Positions 43,520 through 51,142 are shown, counted from the first letter of the stretch. The stretch is DNA of 64,000 nt from Salegentibacter sp. Hel_I_6 (GCF_000745315.1 NZ_JQNQ01000001.1:2604001-2668000), one strand, 5' to 3'. The notes: a model not told the origin generated them from the sequence alone. Numbers and translations are program-made.

Positions 43520-43585
43520 AATTATAAATTGGTAGCAGGTTCTCTCGAGTGTCGGGACGAAAACCACTTCCGCAAATTATTATAG
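43520..43585 (+). other. 66-base gap before rpsH, weakly foldable
   Basis: No gene. GGTT (43538-43541) can pair with AACC (43562-43565) around an inner TCTC/GGGA pairing, and the segment TCTCGAGTGTCGGGACGAAA is more GC-rich than its flanks. The gap is larger than its neighbours (2-20 bases), hinting at a control element, but the fold is poor. Confidence 0.3.
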
Positions 43586-43987
43586 ATGAATACAGATCCT
43601 ATTGCAGATTATTTGACAAGAGTTAGGAACGCTGTGGCCGCAAACCATAGGGTGGTAGAGATACCAGCTTCTAACCTTAAAAAGGAAATTACAAAAATAT
43701 TATTCGATCAGGGATATATTCTTAGTTACAAGTTTGATGATGATGCTAGTGCTCAAGGGACAATTAAAATTGCTCTTAAGTATGACAAAATCACAAAAGA
43801 GCCTGTAATTAAAGATATCCAAAGAATAAGTAAACCTGGTTTACGTAAGTATGCTGGCGCTGATGAATTACCACGTATCCTTAACGGTCTTGGTATCGCT
43901 ATAGTTTCTACTTCTCACGGTGTAATGACCGGGAAGCAAGCTAAAGCTGAAAAAGTTGGTGGTGAAGTATTGTGTTACGTTTACTAA
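43586..43987 (+). CDS. rpsH: 30S ribosomal protein S8
   Basis: Primary binder of helix 21 of 16S rRNA; 133 residues. Starts MNTDPIADYLTRVRNAVAAN and ends in the conserved GLGIAIVSTSHGVMTGKQAK then VGGEVLCYVY. Known elsewhere as the spc autoregulator, so the gap directly before it is a possible site (inference). Confidence 0.98.
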   Translation: MNTDPIADYLTRVRNAVAANHRVVEIPASNLKKEITKILFDQGYILSYKFDDDASAQGTIKIALKYDKITKEPVIKDIQRISKPGLRKYAGADELPRILNGLGIAIVSTSHGVMTGKQAKAEKVGGEVLCYVY

Positions 43988-44006
43988 TACTTAAAAGACT
44001 AAAGAA

Positions 44007-44549
44007 ATGTCAAGAATAGGTAAAAACCCAATTACAATCCCTGAAGGTGTGAATGTAGACCTTAAAGATGGTATTGTAACGGTAAAAGGAAAATTAGGAG
44101 AACTTAAACAAGAGATTAACGACATTGATGTGAAAATTGAAGATGGTGTTATTTCTTTTGAACGTTCTTCAGAGAAAAGTGATCAAAAAGCAAAACACGG
44201 TTTGTACCGTGCTTTGGTTAACAATATGATAGAAGGAGTTTCTAGCGGGTATACGAAATCATTGGAATTGGTAGGAGTTGGATATAGAGCTACTAACCAG
44301 GGACAAAAATTAGATTTAGCCGTTGGGTTTTCCCATAATATTGTAATAGATTTGGCGCCAGAAGTTCAGGTAGAAACAATTTCAGAAAAAGGTAAAAACC
44401 CAATTGTGAAATTGACTTCTTACGATAAACAACTTGTGGGTCAGGTAGCTGCTAAAATACGTTCTTTCAGAGCGCCAGAGCCTTATAAAGGAAAGGGTAT
44501 TAAATATGTTGGAGAACAATTACGTAGAAAAGCAGGTAAATCAGCTTAA
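44007..44549 (+). CDS. rplF: 50S ribosomal protein L6
   Basis: Large-subunit protein near the factor-binding site; 180 residues in two alpha/beta repeats: MSRIGKNPITIPEGVNVDLK, KSLELVGVGYRATNQGQKLD and the C-terminal RAPEPYKGKGIKYVGEQLRR. Full length. Confidence 0.98.
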   Translation: MSRIGKNPITIPEGVNVDLKDGIVTVKGKLGELKQEINDIDVKIEDGVISFERSSEKSDQKAKHGLYRALVNNMIEGVSSGYTKSLELVGVGYRATNQGQKLDLAVGFSHNIVIDLAPEVQVETISEKGKNPIVKLTSYDKQLVGQVAAKIRSFRAPEPYKGKGIKYVGEQLRRKAGKSA

Positions 44550-44561
44550 TAAAGTTTAGAT

Positions 44562-44915
44562 ATGGCAGTTTCAAAACAAGATAGACGAAATAAGATAAGA
44601 AAGCGTGTTCGTAAGTCAATTACAGGCACCGCTAGCCGTCCAAGATTATCTGTATTTAGAAGTAATAAAGAAATTTATGCTCAAATTATAGATGATGTAG
44701 AAGGAAAAACCCTGGCTGCAGCCTCTTCGAGAGATAAAGGTGTAACAGCAGAAGGTGATAAATCCAAACAAGCAGAATTGGTTGGTAAAGCCCTTGCTGA
44801 AAAAGCTTTAAAGGCCGGTGTAGAAACCATTTCTTTTGACAGAGGTGGTTACCTGTATCACGGAAGAGTTAAATCATTAGCAGAAGGTGCTCGCGAAGGA
44901 GGACTAAAATTCTAG
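44562..44915 (+). CDS. rplR: 50S ribosomal protein L18
   Basis: 5S rRNA-binding protein; 117 residues with basic N-terminus (KQDRRNKIRKRVRKSITGTA), RPRLSVFRSNKEIYAQIIDD and FDRGGYLYHGRVKSLAEGAR. Twelve bases after rplF, six before rpsE. Confidence 0.98.
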   Translation: MAVSKQDRRNKIRKRVRKSITGTASRPRLSVFRSNKEIYAQIIDDVEGKTLAAASSRDKGVTAEGDKSKQAELVGKALAEKALKAGVETISFDRGGYLYHGRVKSLAEGAREGGLKF

Positions 44916-44921
44916 AAAATT

Positions 44922-45446
44922 ATGTATCAAGATTATAAAAACGTAGAACATGTAAAACCGGGCGGACTTGAATTAAAAGATCGTTTGGTAGGAGTACAAC
45001 GTGTGACCAAAGTAACCAAAGGTGGTAGAGCTTTTGGATTTTCTGCTATCGTAGTAGTAGGAGATGAGAATGGTGTTGTAGGGCAAGGTTTAGGTAAATC
45101 TAAAGAAGTTGCTGATGCTATCTCTAAAGCTGTGGAAGATGCAAAGAAGAATTTAGTGCGTATTCCTTTACATAAAGGAAGCCTTCCGCACGAACAGAAA
45201 GGTAAGTATGGTGGTGCAAGAGTTCTTTTGCTACCGGCTGCAACTGGTACCGGGATTATTGCCGGTGGTGCAATTCGTGCCGTACTGGAATCTGTTGGTG
45301 TACACGACGTACTTTCTAAAAACCAGGGGTCTTCAAACCCTCACAACGTAGTAAAAGCTACATTCGATGCGCTACTTCAATTAAGAAGTGCTGATACTGT
45401 TGCTAAACAACGTGGTATTTCACTAGAAAAGGTTTTTAAAGGATAA
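44922..45446 (+). CDS. rpsE: 30S ribosomal protein S5
   Basis: Accuracy-related protein of the small subunit; 174 residues. Double-stranded-RNA-binding fold with RVTKVTKGGRAFGFSAIVVV, GLGKSKEVADAISKAVEDAK, and the C-terminal LLPAATGTGIIAGGAIRAVL and SKNQGSSNPHNVVKATFDAL. The spectinomycin loop (KVTKGGRAF) looks wild-type. Confidence 0.98.
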   Translation: MYQDYKNVEHVKPGGLELKDRLVGVQRVTKVTKGGRAFGFSAIVVVGDENGVVGQGLGKSKEVADAISKAVEDAKKNLVRIPLHKGSLPHEQKGKYGGARVLLLPAATGTGIIAGGAIRAVLESVGVHDVLSKNQGSSNPHNVVKATFDALLQLRSADTVAKQRGISLEKVFKG

Positions 45447-45449
45447 ATC

Positions 45450-45455
45450 AAGGAG
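45450..45455 (+). promoter_or_regulatory. Strong Shine-Dalgarno sequence before rpmD
   Basis: AAGGAG, four bases before the ATG at 45460. It stands out because most genes in the window lack a recognisable Shine-Dalgarno sequence, as is usual in Bacteroidota. Confidence 0.6.
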
Positions 45456-45459
45456 AACG

Positions 45460-45642
45460 ATGGGAAAGATAAAAGTTACAAAAGTAAAAAGTGCTATTAA
45501 CCGATCTAAAAATCAGAAATTGGTTTTAGAGTCTCTTGGTCTTAAGAAAATTGGCCAGACGGTAGAGCATAACGATACGCCAAACATCCTTGGTATGGTA
45601 AATAAAGTTAAACATTTAGTTTCTGTAGAAGAAACAAAATAA
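45460..45642 (+). CDS. rpmD: 50S ribosomal protein L30
   Basis: Small large-subunit protein, 60 residues: MGKIKVTKVKSAINRSKNQK, LESLGLKKIGQTVEHNDTPN and GMVNKVKHLVSVEE. Unusually for this cluster it has a strong AAGGAG ribosome-binding site, perhaps to balance output of a short gene between rpsE and rplO. Confidence 0.96.
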   Translation: MGKIKVTKVKSAINRSKNQKLVLESLGLKKIGQTVEHNDTPNILGMVNKVKHLVSVEETK

Positions 45643-45651
45643 TAAATTCAC

Positions 45652-46104
45652 ATGGAATTAAATAACTTAAAACCTGCAAAAGGTTCAGTTAAGAGTAACA
45701 ACAAACGTGTTGGCCGTGGAGAAGGATCAGGTAAAGGTGGTACTGCCACCCGTGGTCACAAAGGGGCTAAGTCTCGTTCTGGTTACTCCAAGAAGATAGG
45801 TTTTGAAGGTGGGCAAATGCCACTTCAACGCCGTGTTCCAAAATTTGGTTTTACTAACAGAAATCGTGTTGCTTATCAAGGTGTAAATCTTGATACTCTT
45901 CAACGTTTGGTTGATGAAGGTAAAATTAAAGATACTGTAGAGGTTAGTACTTTGATCGATAACGGTCTTGTAAGTAAAAACGAACCAGTAAAGATATTAG
46001 GTAGAGGTGAATTAAAGACAAAGTTGAAAATATCTGTTCATAAATTTACTGCCTCAGCAAAAGAAGCTATAGAAGCTGCTGGAGGTGAAGTTGTTACTTT
46101 ATAA
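45652..46104 (+). CDS. rplO: 50S ribosomal protein L15
   Basis: Late-assembly protein; 150 residues. The glycine-rich, positively charged N-terminal tail (VGRGEGSGKGGTATRGHKGA) threads through rRNA; EGGQMPLQRRVPKFGF and the C-terminal VHKFTASAKEAIEAAGGEVV are typical. Followed by secY after 11 bases. Confidence 0.98.
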   Translation: MELNNLKPAKGSVKSNNKRVGRGEGSGKGGTATRGHKGAKSRSGYSKKIGFEGGQMPLQRRVPKFGFTNRNRVAYQGVNLDTLQRLVDEGKIKDTVEVSTLIDNGLVSKNEPVKILGRGELKTKLKISVHKFTASAKEAIEAAGGEVVTL

Positions 46105-46115
46105 TAGATAGCCAA

Positions 46116-47453
46116 ATGAAATTCATCAATACTATTCAAAATATTTGGAAGATCGAGGAACTAAAAAACAGAATTTTAGTAACCCTCGGTCTATTGTTAG
46201 TTTATCGTTTTGGGGCACAAGTTGTGCTTCCCGGGATAGATGCTTCACAGTTGTCCAATCTGGCATCCCAAACAGATGGAGGTCTTTTAGGCCTCTTAAA
46301 TGCGTTTACAGGTGGTGCGTTTTCTAATGCCTCTGTTTTTGCACTGGGAATTATGCCTTATATCTCAGCTTCCATTGTAGTTCAGCTTATGGGTATTGCG
46401 ATACCTTATTTGCAGAAACTGCAGAAGGAAGGAGAGAGCGGTAGACGTAAGATCAATCAAATCACTCGTTGGCTAACTATTGCGATTACTTTAGTACAGG
46501 GACCTGGTTATATTTATAACCTTTTTGCTACACTACCGCAACAAGCCTTTTTATTAGGTGATACAGTTACATTTGTAGCTTCTGCTGTGGTAATTCTTAC
46601 TACAGGGACTATTTTTGCAATGTGGCTGGGTGAAAAGATAACCGACAAAGGTATTGGTAATGGTATTTCGCTATTAATTATGGTAGGTATTATTGCTACT
46701 TTACCTCAGGCATTTATCCAGGAATTTGCTTCCAGGGTATTTGAATCTAATGGAGGTCTTATTATGATTCTTATTGAATTGGTAATTTGGTTTGCTATTA
46801 TTCTTGCTTCGGTAATGTTGGTAATGGCCGTACGCCAAATTCCTGTACAGTATGCCAGAAGAACTGCTTCTGGTGGTTACGAGAAAAATGTTTTTGGATC
46901 AAGACAGTACATTCCTCTTAAGCTTAATGCTTCAGGAGTAATGCCTATTATATTTGCTCAGGCTATTATGTTTATCCCGGCTGCTGTTGCAGGACTTTCT
47001 GAGTCTGATGCAGCGCAGGGTGTTACCGCTGCCTTTAGTGATATATTTGGGTTCTGGTATAATGTAGTATTTGCATTATTAATTATTGTATTTACTTACT
47101 TCTATACCGCGATTACTGTACCTACTAATAAAATGGCTGATGATCTTAAACGAAGTGGAGGATTTATTCCGGGCATTCGTCCAGGAACTGAAACCGCGGA
47201 GTTTTTAGACAGAATTATGTCTCAAATTACCTTGCCAGGATCTATTTTCCTTGCGCTTATTGCTGTGTTCCCAGCGATTGTGGTGCAACTCTTAGGTGTG
47301 CAACAAGGATGGGCATTATTTTTTGGAGGAACCTCGCTTTTAATTATGGTTGGAGTTGCAATAGATACTATGCAACAAGTAAATTCTTACTTGCTGAATA
47401 GACATTACGACGGATTAATGAAAACAGGTAAAAACAGAAAAGCAGTAGCTTAA
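46116..47453 (+). CDS. secY: Preprotein translocase subunit SecY
   Basis: Central pore of the Sec translocon in the inner membrane; 445 residues, about ten membrane helices. Signatures: ALGIMPYISASIVVQLMGIA (TM2/plug region), KITDKGIGNGISLLIMVGII, and VRQIPVQYARRT in the cytoplasmic loop and GGFIPGIRPGTETAEFLDRI before TM9. Placement at the end of the spc genes is universal. All signal-peptide-bearing proteins in the window depend on it. Confidence 0.98.
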   Translation: MKFINTIQNIWKIEELKNRILVTLGLLLVYRFGAQVVLPGIDASQLSNLASQTDGGLLGLLNAFTGGAFSNASVFALGIMPYISASIVVQLMGIAIPYLQKLQKEGESGRRKINQITRWLTIAITLVQGPGYIYNLFATLPQQAFLLGDTVTFVASAVVILTTGTIFAMWLGEKITDKGIGNGISLLIMVGIIATLPQAFIQEFASRVFESNGGLIMILIELVIWFAIILASVMLVMAVRQIPVQYARRTASGGYEKNVFGSRQYIPLKLNASGVMPIIFAQAIMFIPAAVAGLSESDAAQGVTAAFSDIFGFWYNVVFALLIIVFTYFYTAITVPTNKMADDLKRSGGFIPGIRPGTETAEFLDRIMSQITLPGSIFLALIAVFPAIVVQLLGVQQGWALFFGGTSLLIMVGVAIDTMQQVNSYLLNRHYDGLMKTGKNRKAVA

Positions 47454-47455
47454 TT

Positions 47456-47671
47456 ATGGCAAAACAACCGGCAATAGAACAAGACGGAACAATTATAGAA
47501 GCATTATCTAATGCAATGTTTCGTGTAGAATTGGAAAATGGTCACGTTGTGACAGCACATATCTCAGGAAAGATGCGTATGCACTACATTAAGTTGTTAC
47601 CTGGAGATAAAGTAAAACTGGAAATGAGTCCTTACGATTTGAGTAAAGCTCGTATTACATACAGATACTAA
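47456..47671 (+). CDS. infA: Translation initiation factor IF-1
   Basis: OB-fold factor occupying the ribosomal A site in initiation; 71 residues: EQDGTIIEALSNAMFRVELE, NGHVVTAHISGKMRMHYIKL and GDKVKLEMSPYDLSKARITY. Two bases after secY. It is the last gene before a 119-base gap with its own promoter. Confidence 0.98.
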   Translation: MAKQPAIEQDGTIIEALSNAMFRVELENGHVVTAHISGKMRMHYIKLLPGDKVKLEMSPYDLSKARITYRY

Positions 47672-47678
47672 AAGTAAA

Positions 47679-47710
47679 TTGAGCTATTTGTAAAATTTTC
47701 AGTACTTTTG
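47679..47710 (+). promoter_or_regulatory. Promoter between infA and rpmJ
   Basis: TTG at 47679-47681, 21-base spacer, TACTTTTG at 47703-47710, matching the Bacteroidota promoter in both boxes. It begins 8 bases past the infA stop and would drive rpmJ-rpsM-rpsK-rpsD-rpoA-rplQ independently of the upstream genes. Confidence 0.75.
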
Positions 47711-47740
47711 CAACCTGAAAAATTTATGAATGCTGAAATC

Positions 47741-47768
47741 CTGATTTTGAGCTTATTTCAAAATTCAG
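47741..47768 (+). promoter_or_regulatory. Hairpin in the rpmJ leader
   Basis: CTGATTTTGA (47741-47750) pairs with TCAAAATTCAG (47758-47768): 10 bp, one bulged base, 7-base loop. It lies about 30 bases after the predicted transcription start and 22 bases before the rpmJ ATG. No T run follows, so it is not a standard terminator. Confidence 0.5.
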
Positions 47769-47790
47769 TGAAATGTAAAAAACTAAAGAG

Positions 47791-47907
47791 ATGAAAGTTA
47801 GAGCATCAGTAAAGAAAAGAAGTGCCGACTGCAAAATAGTACGCAGAAAAGGGCGCCTTTACGTAATTAACAAAAAGAATCCTAGATTTAAACAAAGACA
47901 AGGCTAA
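47791..47907 (+). CDS. rpmJ: 50S ribosomal protein L36 (zinc-free form)
   Basis: A 38-residue gene: MKVRASVKKRSADCKIVRRK, then GRLYVINKKNPRFKQRQG. The start and the KQRQG end are diagnostic for L36. Of the classic CxxC...C...H zinc ligands only Cys14 remains; the others are Ser, Lys and Phe, so this is the 'C-minus' form that should not bind zinc. ATG 47791; the next gene starts 2 bases after the stop. Confidence 0.96.
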   Translation: MKVRASVKKRSADCKIVRRKGRLYVINKKNPRFKQRQG

Positions 47908-47909
47908 TT

Positions 47910-48284
47910 ATGGCAAGAATTGCAGGGGTAGATATACCTAAACAAAAGCGAGGAGTTATAGCATTGACCTATATCTTCGGAATTGGTAGAAGCAGGGCTG
48001 AAAAGATCCTTAGCCAGGCCAAAGTAGATGAAAGCACAAAAGTTTCAGACTGGAACGATGATGAAATTGGTCGTATTCGTGAAGCTGTGGGTGAATTTAC
48101 AATCGAAGGAGAATTACGTACAGAAGTGCAGTTGAGTATTAAACGTCTAATGGATATTGGATGTTATAGAGGTATTCGTCACAGAAGTGGTTTACCACTT
48201 AGAGGACAGAGAACCAAAAATAACTCAAGAACCAGAAAAGGTAGAAGAAAAACAGTTGCTAACAAGAAGAAAGCGACTAAATAG
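47910..48284 (+). CDS. rpsM: 30S ribosomal protein S13
   Basis: Subunit-bridge protein in the head; 124 residues: MARIAGVDIPKQKRGVIALT, YIFGIGRSRAEKILSQAKVD (helix-two-turn-helix) and the basic tail GIRHRSGLPLRGQRTKNNSR. First gene of the alpha-operon order S13-S11-S4-RpoA-L17. Confidence 0.98.
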   Translation: MARIAGVDIPKQKRGVIALTYIFGIGRSRAEKILSQAKVDESTKVSDWNDDEIGRIREAVGEFTIEGELRTEVQLSIKRLMDIGCYRGIRHRSGLPLRGQRTKNNSRTRKGRRKTVANKKKATK

Positions 48285-48292
48285 TAATTAAT

Positions 48293-48679
48293 ATGGCAAA
48301 GAAGACAGTTCAAAAAAAGCGTAAAGTAACCGTTGAGTCCGTAGGGCAAGCGCACGTTACGGCTTCTTTCAATAACATTATTGTTTCCCTTACCAATAAG
48401 AAGGGTGACGTTATTGCTTGGTCATCTGCAGGAAAAATGGGTTTTAGAGGTTCTAAAAAGAATACTCCTTATGCTGCCCAGTTAGCTGCAGAAGACGCGT
48501 CTAAAGTAGCTCACGAGGCTGGTTTGCGCAAAGTTAAAGTTTACGTTAAGGGGCCGGGGAATGGTAGAGAATCTGCTATTCGTTCGCTTCATAACAACGG
48601 GATTGAAGTAACTGAAATTATTGATGTTACTCCATTACCACACAATGGATGTCGTCCTCCTAAGAGACGTAGAGTTTAA
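48293..48679 (+). CDS. rpsK: 30S ribosomal protein S11
   Basis: Platform protein near the mRNA exit; 128 residues with GQAHVTASFNNIIVSLTNKK, GDVIAWSSAGKMGFRGSKKN and the C-terminal DVTPLPHNGCRPPKRRRV. Full length; followed by the structured 88-base gap before rpsD. Confidence 0.98.
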   Translation: MAKKTVQKKRKVTVESVGQAHVTASFNNIIVSLTNKKGDVIAWSSAGKMGFRGSKKNTPYAAQLAAEDASKVAHEAGLRKVKVYVKGPGNGRESAIRSLHNNGIEVTEIIDVTPLPHNGCRPPKRRRV

Positions 48680-48697
48680 TAATAAGTATAAATAATA

Positions 48698-48751
48698 AGA
48701 GAGGAGTTAAGATTATCGAAGGACAGAGACCTTAATTCATAATCCCTTTCT
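48698..48751 (+). promoter_or_regulatory. Predicted pseudoknot leader directly before rpsD
   Basis: Three compatible pairings: outer stem AGAGAGG/CCTTTCT (48698-48704 with 48745-48751, one G-T), inner stem AGTTAAG/CTTAATT (48705-48711 with 48731-48737, one G-T), and loop-to-bulge ATTAT/ATAAT (48712-48716 with 48739-48743, a sixth G-C pair possible at the junction). The last crosses the inner stem, forming a pseudoknot. It ends 16 bases before the rpsD ATG. S4 is the alpha-operon autoregulator in E. coli and B. subtilis; S4 control here is inference. Confidence 0.6.
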
Positions 48752-48767
48752 ACTAAATTAAAAGTTA

Positions 48768-49373
48768 ATGGCAAGATATACTGGTCCAAAGACTAAAATA
48801 GCCCGAAAGTTCGGTGAAGCTATTTTCGGAGACGATAAGTCTTTTGAAAAAAGAAATTATCCTCCGGGACAACACGGTAATAACCGTCGTCGCGGTAAAA
48901 AATCTGAATATGCTATCCAGTTAATGGAAAAGCAAAAAGCAAAGTATACCTACGGTATTCTTGAGCGTCAATTTAGTAATATGTTTAAAAAAGCTACTAG
49001 AGCGCAAGGAATTACTGGTGAAGTACTACTTCAACTTTGTGAATCTCGTCTTGATAATGTAGTGTTTAGAATGGGCATTGCTCCAACTAGAAGCGCCGCA
49101 AGACAATTCGTATCTCACAGACACATTACGGTTAATGGCGAGTTGGTAAATATACCATCTTACCAATTGAAAGCGGGTGATGTTGTAAGTGTTCGTGAAA
49201 AATCAAAATCTTTACAGGCTATCCAGGATTCACTAGCTAACTCTAGCAATGTTTACGAATGGATTACCTGGAATAACGAAACTAAAGAAGGAACTTTTGT
49301 TTCAGTACCCGGACGTATTCAGATTCCGGAAAACATAAATGAACAATTCATCGTCGAATTATATTCGAAATAA
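48768..49373 (+). CDS. rpsD: 30S ribosomal protein S4
   Basis: Primary 16S rRNA binder and small-subunit assembly initiator; 201 residues. MARYTGPKTKIARKFGEAIF, NYPPGQHGNNRRRGKKSEYA, and the S4 RNA-binding domain CESRLDNVVFRMGIAPTRSA with RQFVSHRHITVNGELVNIPS. Preceded by a predicted pseudoknot leader, which would suit self-regulation. No cysteine zinc motif near the N-terminus. Confidence 0.98.
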   Translation: MARYTGPKTKIARKFGEAIFGDDKSFEKRNYPPGQHGNNRRRGKKSEYAIQLMEKQKAKYTYGILERQFSNMFKKATRAQGITGEVLLQLCESRLDNVVFRMGIAPTRSAARQFVSHRHITVNGELVNIPSYQLKAGDVVSVREKSKSLQAIQDSLANSSNVYEWITWNNETKEGTFVSVPGRIQIPENINEQFIVELYSK

Positions 49374-49393
49374 TAATTCACAGAAGTCGTAAT

Positions 49394-50386
49394 ATGGCAA
49401 TACTAAATTTTCAGAAGCCCGATAAAGTTATAATGATTGATTCAACAGATTTCGAAGGGAAATTTGAATTTCGCCCTTTGGAACCTGGCTATGGATTAAC
49501 CGTTGGTAACGCTTTAAGAAGAGTGCTTTTATCTTCATTAGAAGGTTATGCAATCACTTCCATTCGTATAGAAGGCGTAGATCACGAATTCTCCGCTATT
49601 CCAGGAGTTGTTGAAGACGTAACAGAAATTATCCTGAATCTTAAGCAAATTAGGTTCAAAAGGCAAATTGATGAAATAGATAACGAAGCCGTTACCATTT
49701 CTGTATCTGGAGAAGAACAAATTACTGCCGGTCACTTTCAAAAATTCATTTCAGGCTTTCAAGTGCTAAACCCAGATCAAGTGGTTTGTACTGCAGATAA
49801 GAAAGTAAACCTGAATATGGAAATGACCATAGAAAAAGGTAGAGGTTATGTTCCGGCCGAAGAAAACAAAAAAGCCAACGCACCTCTTGGAACTATATTT
49901 ACAGATTCTATTTATACACCAATAAAGAACGTAAAGTATAGCATTGAAAACTATCGTGTAGAACAAAAAACCGATTATGAAAAATTGGTTTTTGAAATCG
50001 TAAGCGATGGTTCTATTCATCCAAAAGATGCACTTACTGAAGCTGCAAAAACACTTATCCACCACTTTATGTTATTCTCTGACGAGCGTATTACGCTAGA
50101 AGCTGATGAGATAGCACAAACTGAAACTTATGATGAGGAATCCCTTCACATGAGACAGTTGCTAAAAACTAAGTTGGTAGATATGGATCTTTCAGTAAGA
50201 GCTTTAAATTGCTTAAAAGCGGCTGAAGTTGATACCCTAGGAGACCTTGTTTCTTACAATAAAAATGACTTGATGAAGTTTAGAAACTTCGGAAAGAAAT
50301 CTTTGACAGAGCTTGAAGAACTGGTAAGTAACAAAGGACTTAACTTTGGTATGGACCTTTCAAAATACAAATTAGATAAGGACTAA
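49394..50386 (+). CDS. rpoA: DNA-directed RNA polymerase subunit alpha
   Basis: Assembly platform of RNA polymerase; 330 residues. N-terminal domain: GYGLTVGNALRRVLLSSLEG, IRIEGVDHEFSAIPGVVEDV; the C-terminal domain, which contacts DNA and activators, has LVDMDLSVRALNCLKAAEVD, TLGDLVSYNKNDLMKFRNFG and KKSLTELEELVSNKGLNFGM. Twenty bases after rpsD. Confidence 0.98.
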   Translation: MAILNFQKPDKVIMIDSTDFEGKFEFRPLEPGYGLTVGNALRRVLLSSLEGYAITSIRIEGVDHEFSAIPGVVEDVTEIILNLKQIRFKRQIDEIDNEAVTISVSGEEQITAGHFQKFISGFQVLNPDQVVCTADKKVNLNMEMTIEKGRGYVPAEENKKANAPLGTIFTDSIYTPIKNVKYSIENYRVEQKTDYEKLVFEIVSDGSIHPKDALTEAAKTLIHHFMLFSDERITLEADEIAQTETYDEESLHMRQLLKTKLVDMDLSVRALNCLKAAEVDTLGDLVSYNKNDLMKFRNFGKKSLTELEELVSNKGLNFGMDLSKYKLDKD

Positions 50387-50397
50387 TATATAAGTAG

Positions 50398-50437
50398 TTT
50401 TCCATAAAAGCCGGCAAAAGATCGCGCTTTGGGAAAA
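50398..50437 (+). promoter_or_regulatory. Hairpin in the rpoA-rplQ gap
   Basis: Two stacked stems: TTTTCC/GGAAAA (50398-50403 with 50432-50437) and AAAGC/GCTTT (50407-50411 with 50426-50430), with a GC-rich 14-base loop (CGGCAAAAGATCGC). No T run follows. The fold lies 18 bases before the rplQ ATG and could set L17 output relative to RpoA. Confidence 0.45.
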
Positions 50438-50455
50438 TGAATTAAGAACAAAACA

Positions 50456-50965
50456 ATGAGACACGGAAAGAAAACAAACCATTTAGGTAGAAAGACCGCT
50501 CACAGGAAGTCTATGCTAGCTAATATGGCCTGCTCTCTTATAGAGCACAAGAGAATCAATACCACCGTAGCTAAAGCAAAAGCTTTAAAAGTTTTTGTAG
50601 AGCCTTTGGTAACTAAGTCTAAAGAAGATACTACTCACAATCGTAGATTGGTATTTAGTAAACTTCGTCAAAAAGAAGCTGTAGCCGAATTGTTTCGTGA
50701 GGTAGCTCCTAAAGTTGGTGATCGCCCGGGTGGATACACAAGGGTAATTAAATTAGGTAACCGTCTTGGAGATAATGCCGATATGGCCCTTATCGAGTTA
50801 GTTGACTACAACGAAACTTACAACCTAAGTAAAACAGAGAAGAAGAAATCTACACGTAGAGCGGGTAGAAAGAAATCTACTGAAGCTACTCCAGATGCTC
50901 CTAAGGCAGAAGGAAAGACAGAAGATAAATCTTCAGAAAATAAAGAAGACAAAAAAGAGGAATAG
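50456..50965 (+). CDS. rplQ: 50S ribosomal protein L17
   Basis: Large-subunit protein near the tunnel exit; conserved core MRHGKKTNHLGRKTAHRKSM to ...GDNADMALIELVDYNETYNL over about 125 residues, then a charged 45-residue tail of Lys/Glu/Ala. Total length 169; such tails are common in Bacteroidota. Last gene of the cluster, ended by a strong terminator. Confidence 0.97.
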   Translation: MRHGKKTNHLGRKTAHRKSMLANMACSLIEHKRINTTVAKAKALKVFVEPLVTKSKEDTTHNRRLVFSKLRQKEAVAELFREVAPKVGDRPGGYTRVIKLGNRLGDNADMALIELVDYNETYNLSKTEKKKSTRRAGRKKSTEATPDAPKAEGKTEDKSSENKEDKKEE

Positions 50966-50994
50966 AAATGAATCTTTTAAAGTTCTAATTTTTA

Positions 50995-51028
50995 AAAAGG
51001 ATAAACTCTCTGGGTTTATCCTTTTTTT
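50995..51028 (+). terminator. Intrinsic terminator of the ribosomal cluster
   Basis: AAAAGGATAAAC / GTTTATCCTTTT stem of 12 bp (50995-51006 with 51014-51025), 7-base loop, T run to 51028. Separates rplQ from carA. Confidence 0.9.
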
Positions 51029-51047
51029 ATATATTAAAATGAAATAG

Positions 51048-51142
51048 TCATTTTCGCGAAGGCGGAAATCTCAAAAGTAGGAGTCTATTTCCGTGCAGAC
51101 GGAAATCTAAATACTAAAGTTCATTTCTGCTCAGGCGGAAAC
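51048..51142. repeat. Three copies of a short palindromic repeat before carA
   Basis: Units at 51048-51071, 51084-51108 and 51121-51142, about 36 bases apart. Each has the form ATTTC-(C)G-n-CGGAAA, for example ATTTCCGTGCAGACGGAAAT, an inverted repeat able to fold alone. Copies differ at a few positions. It resembles REP-like short palindromes scattered in flavobacterial genomes. Confidence 0.65.
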
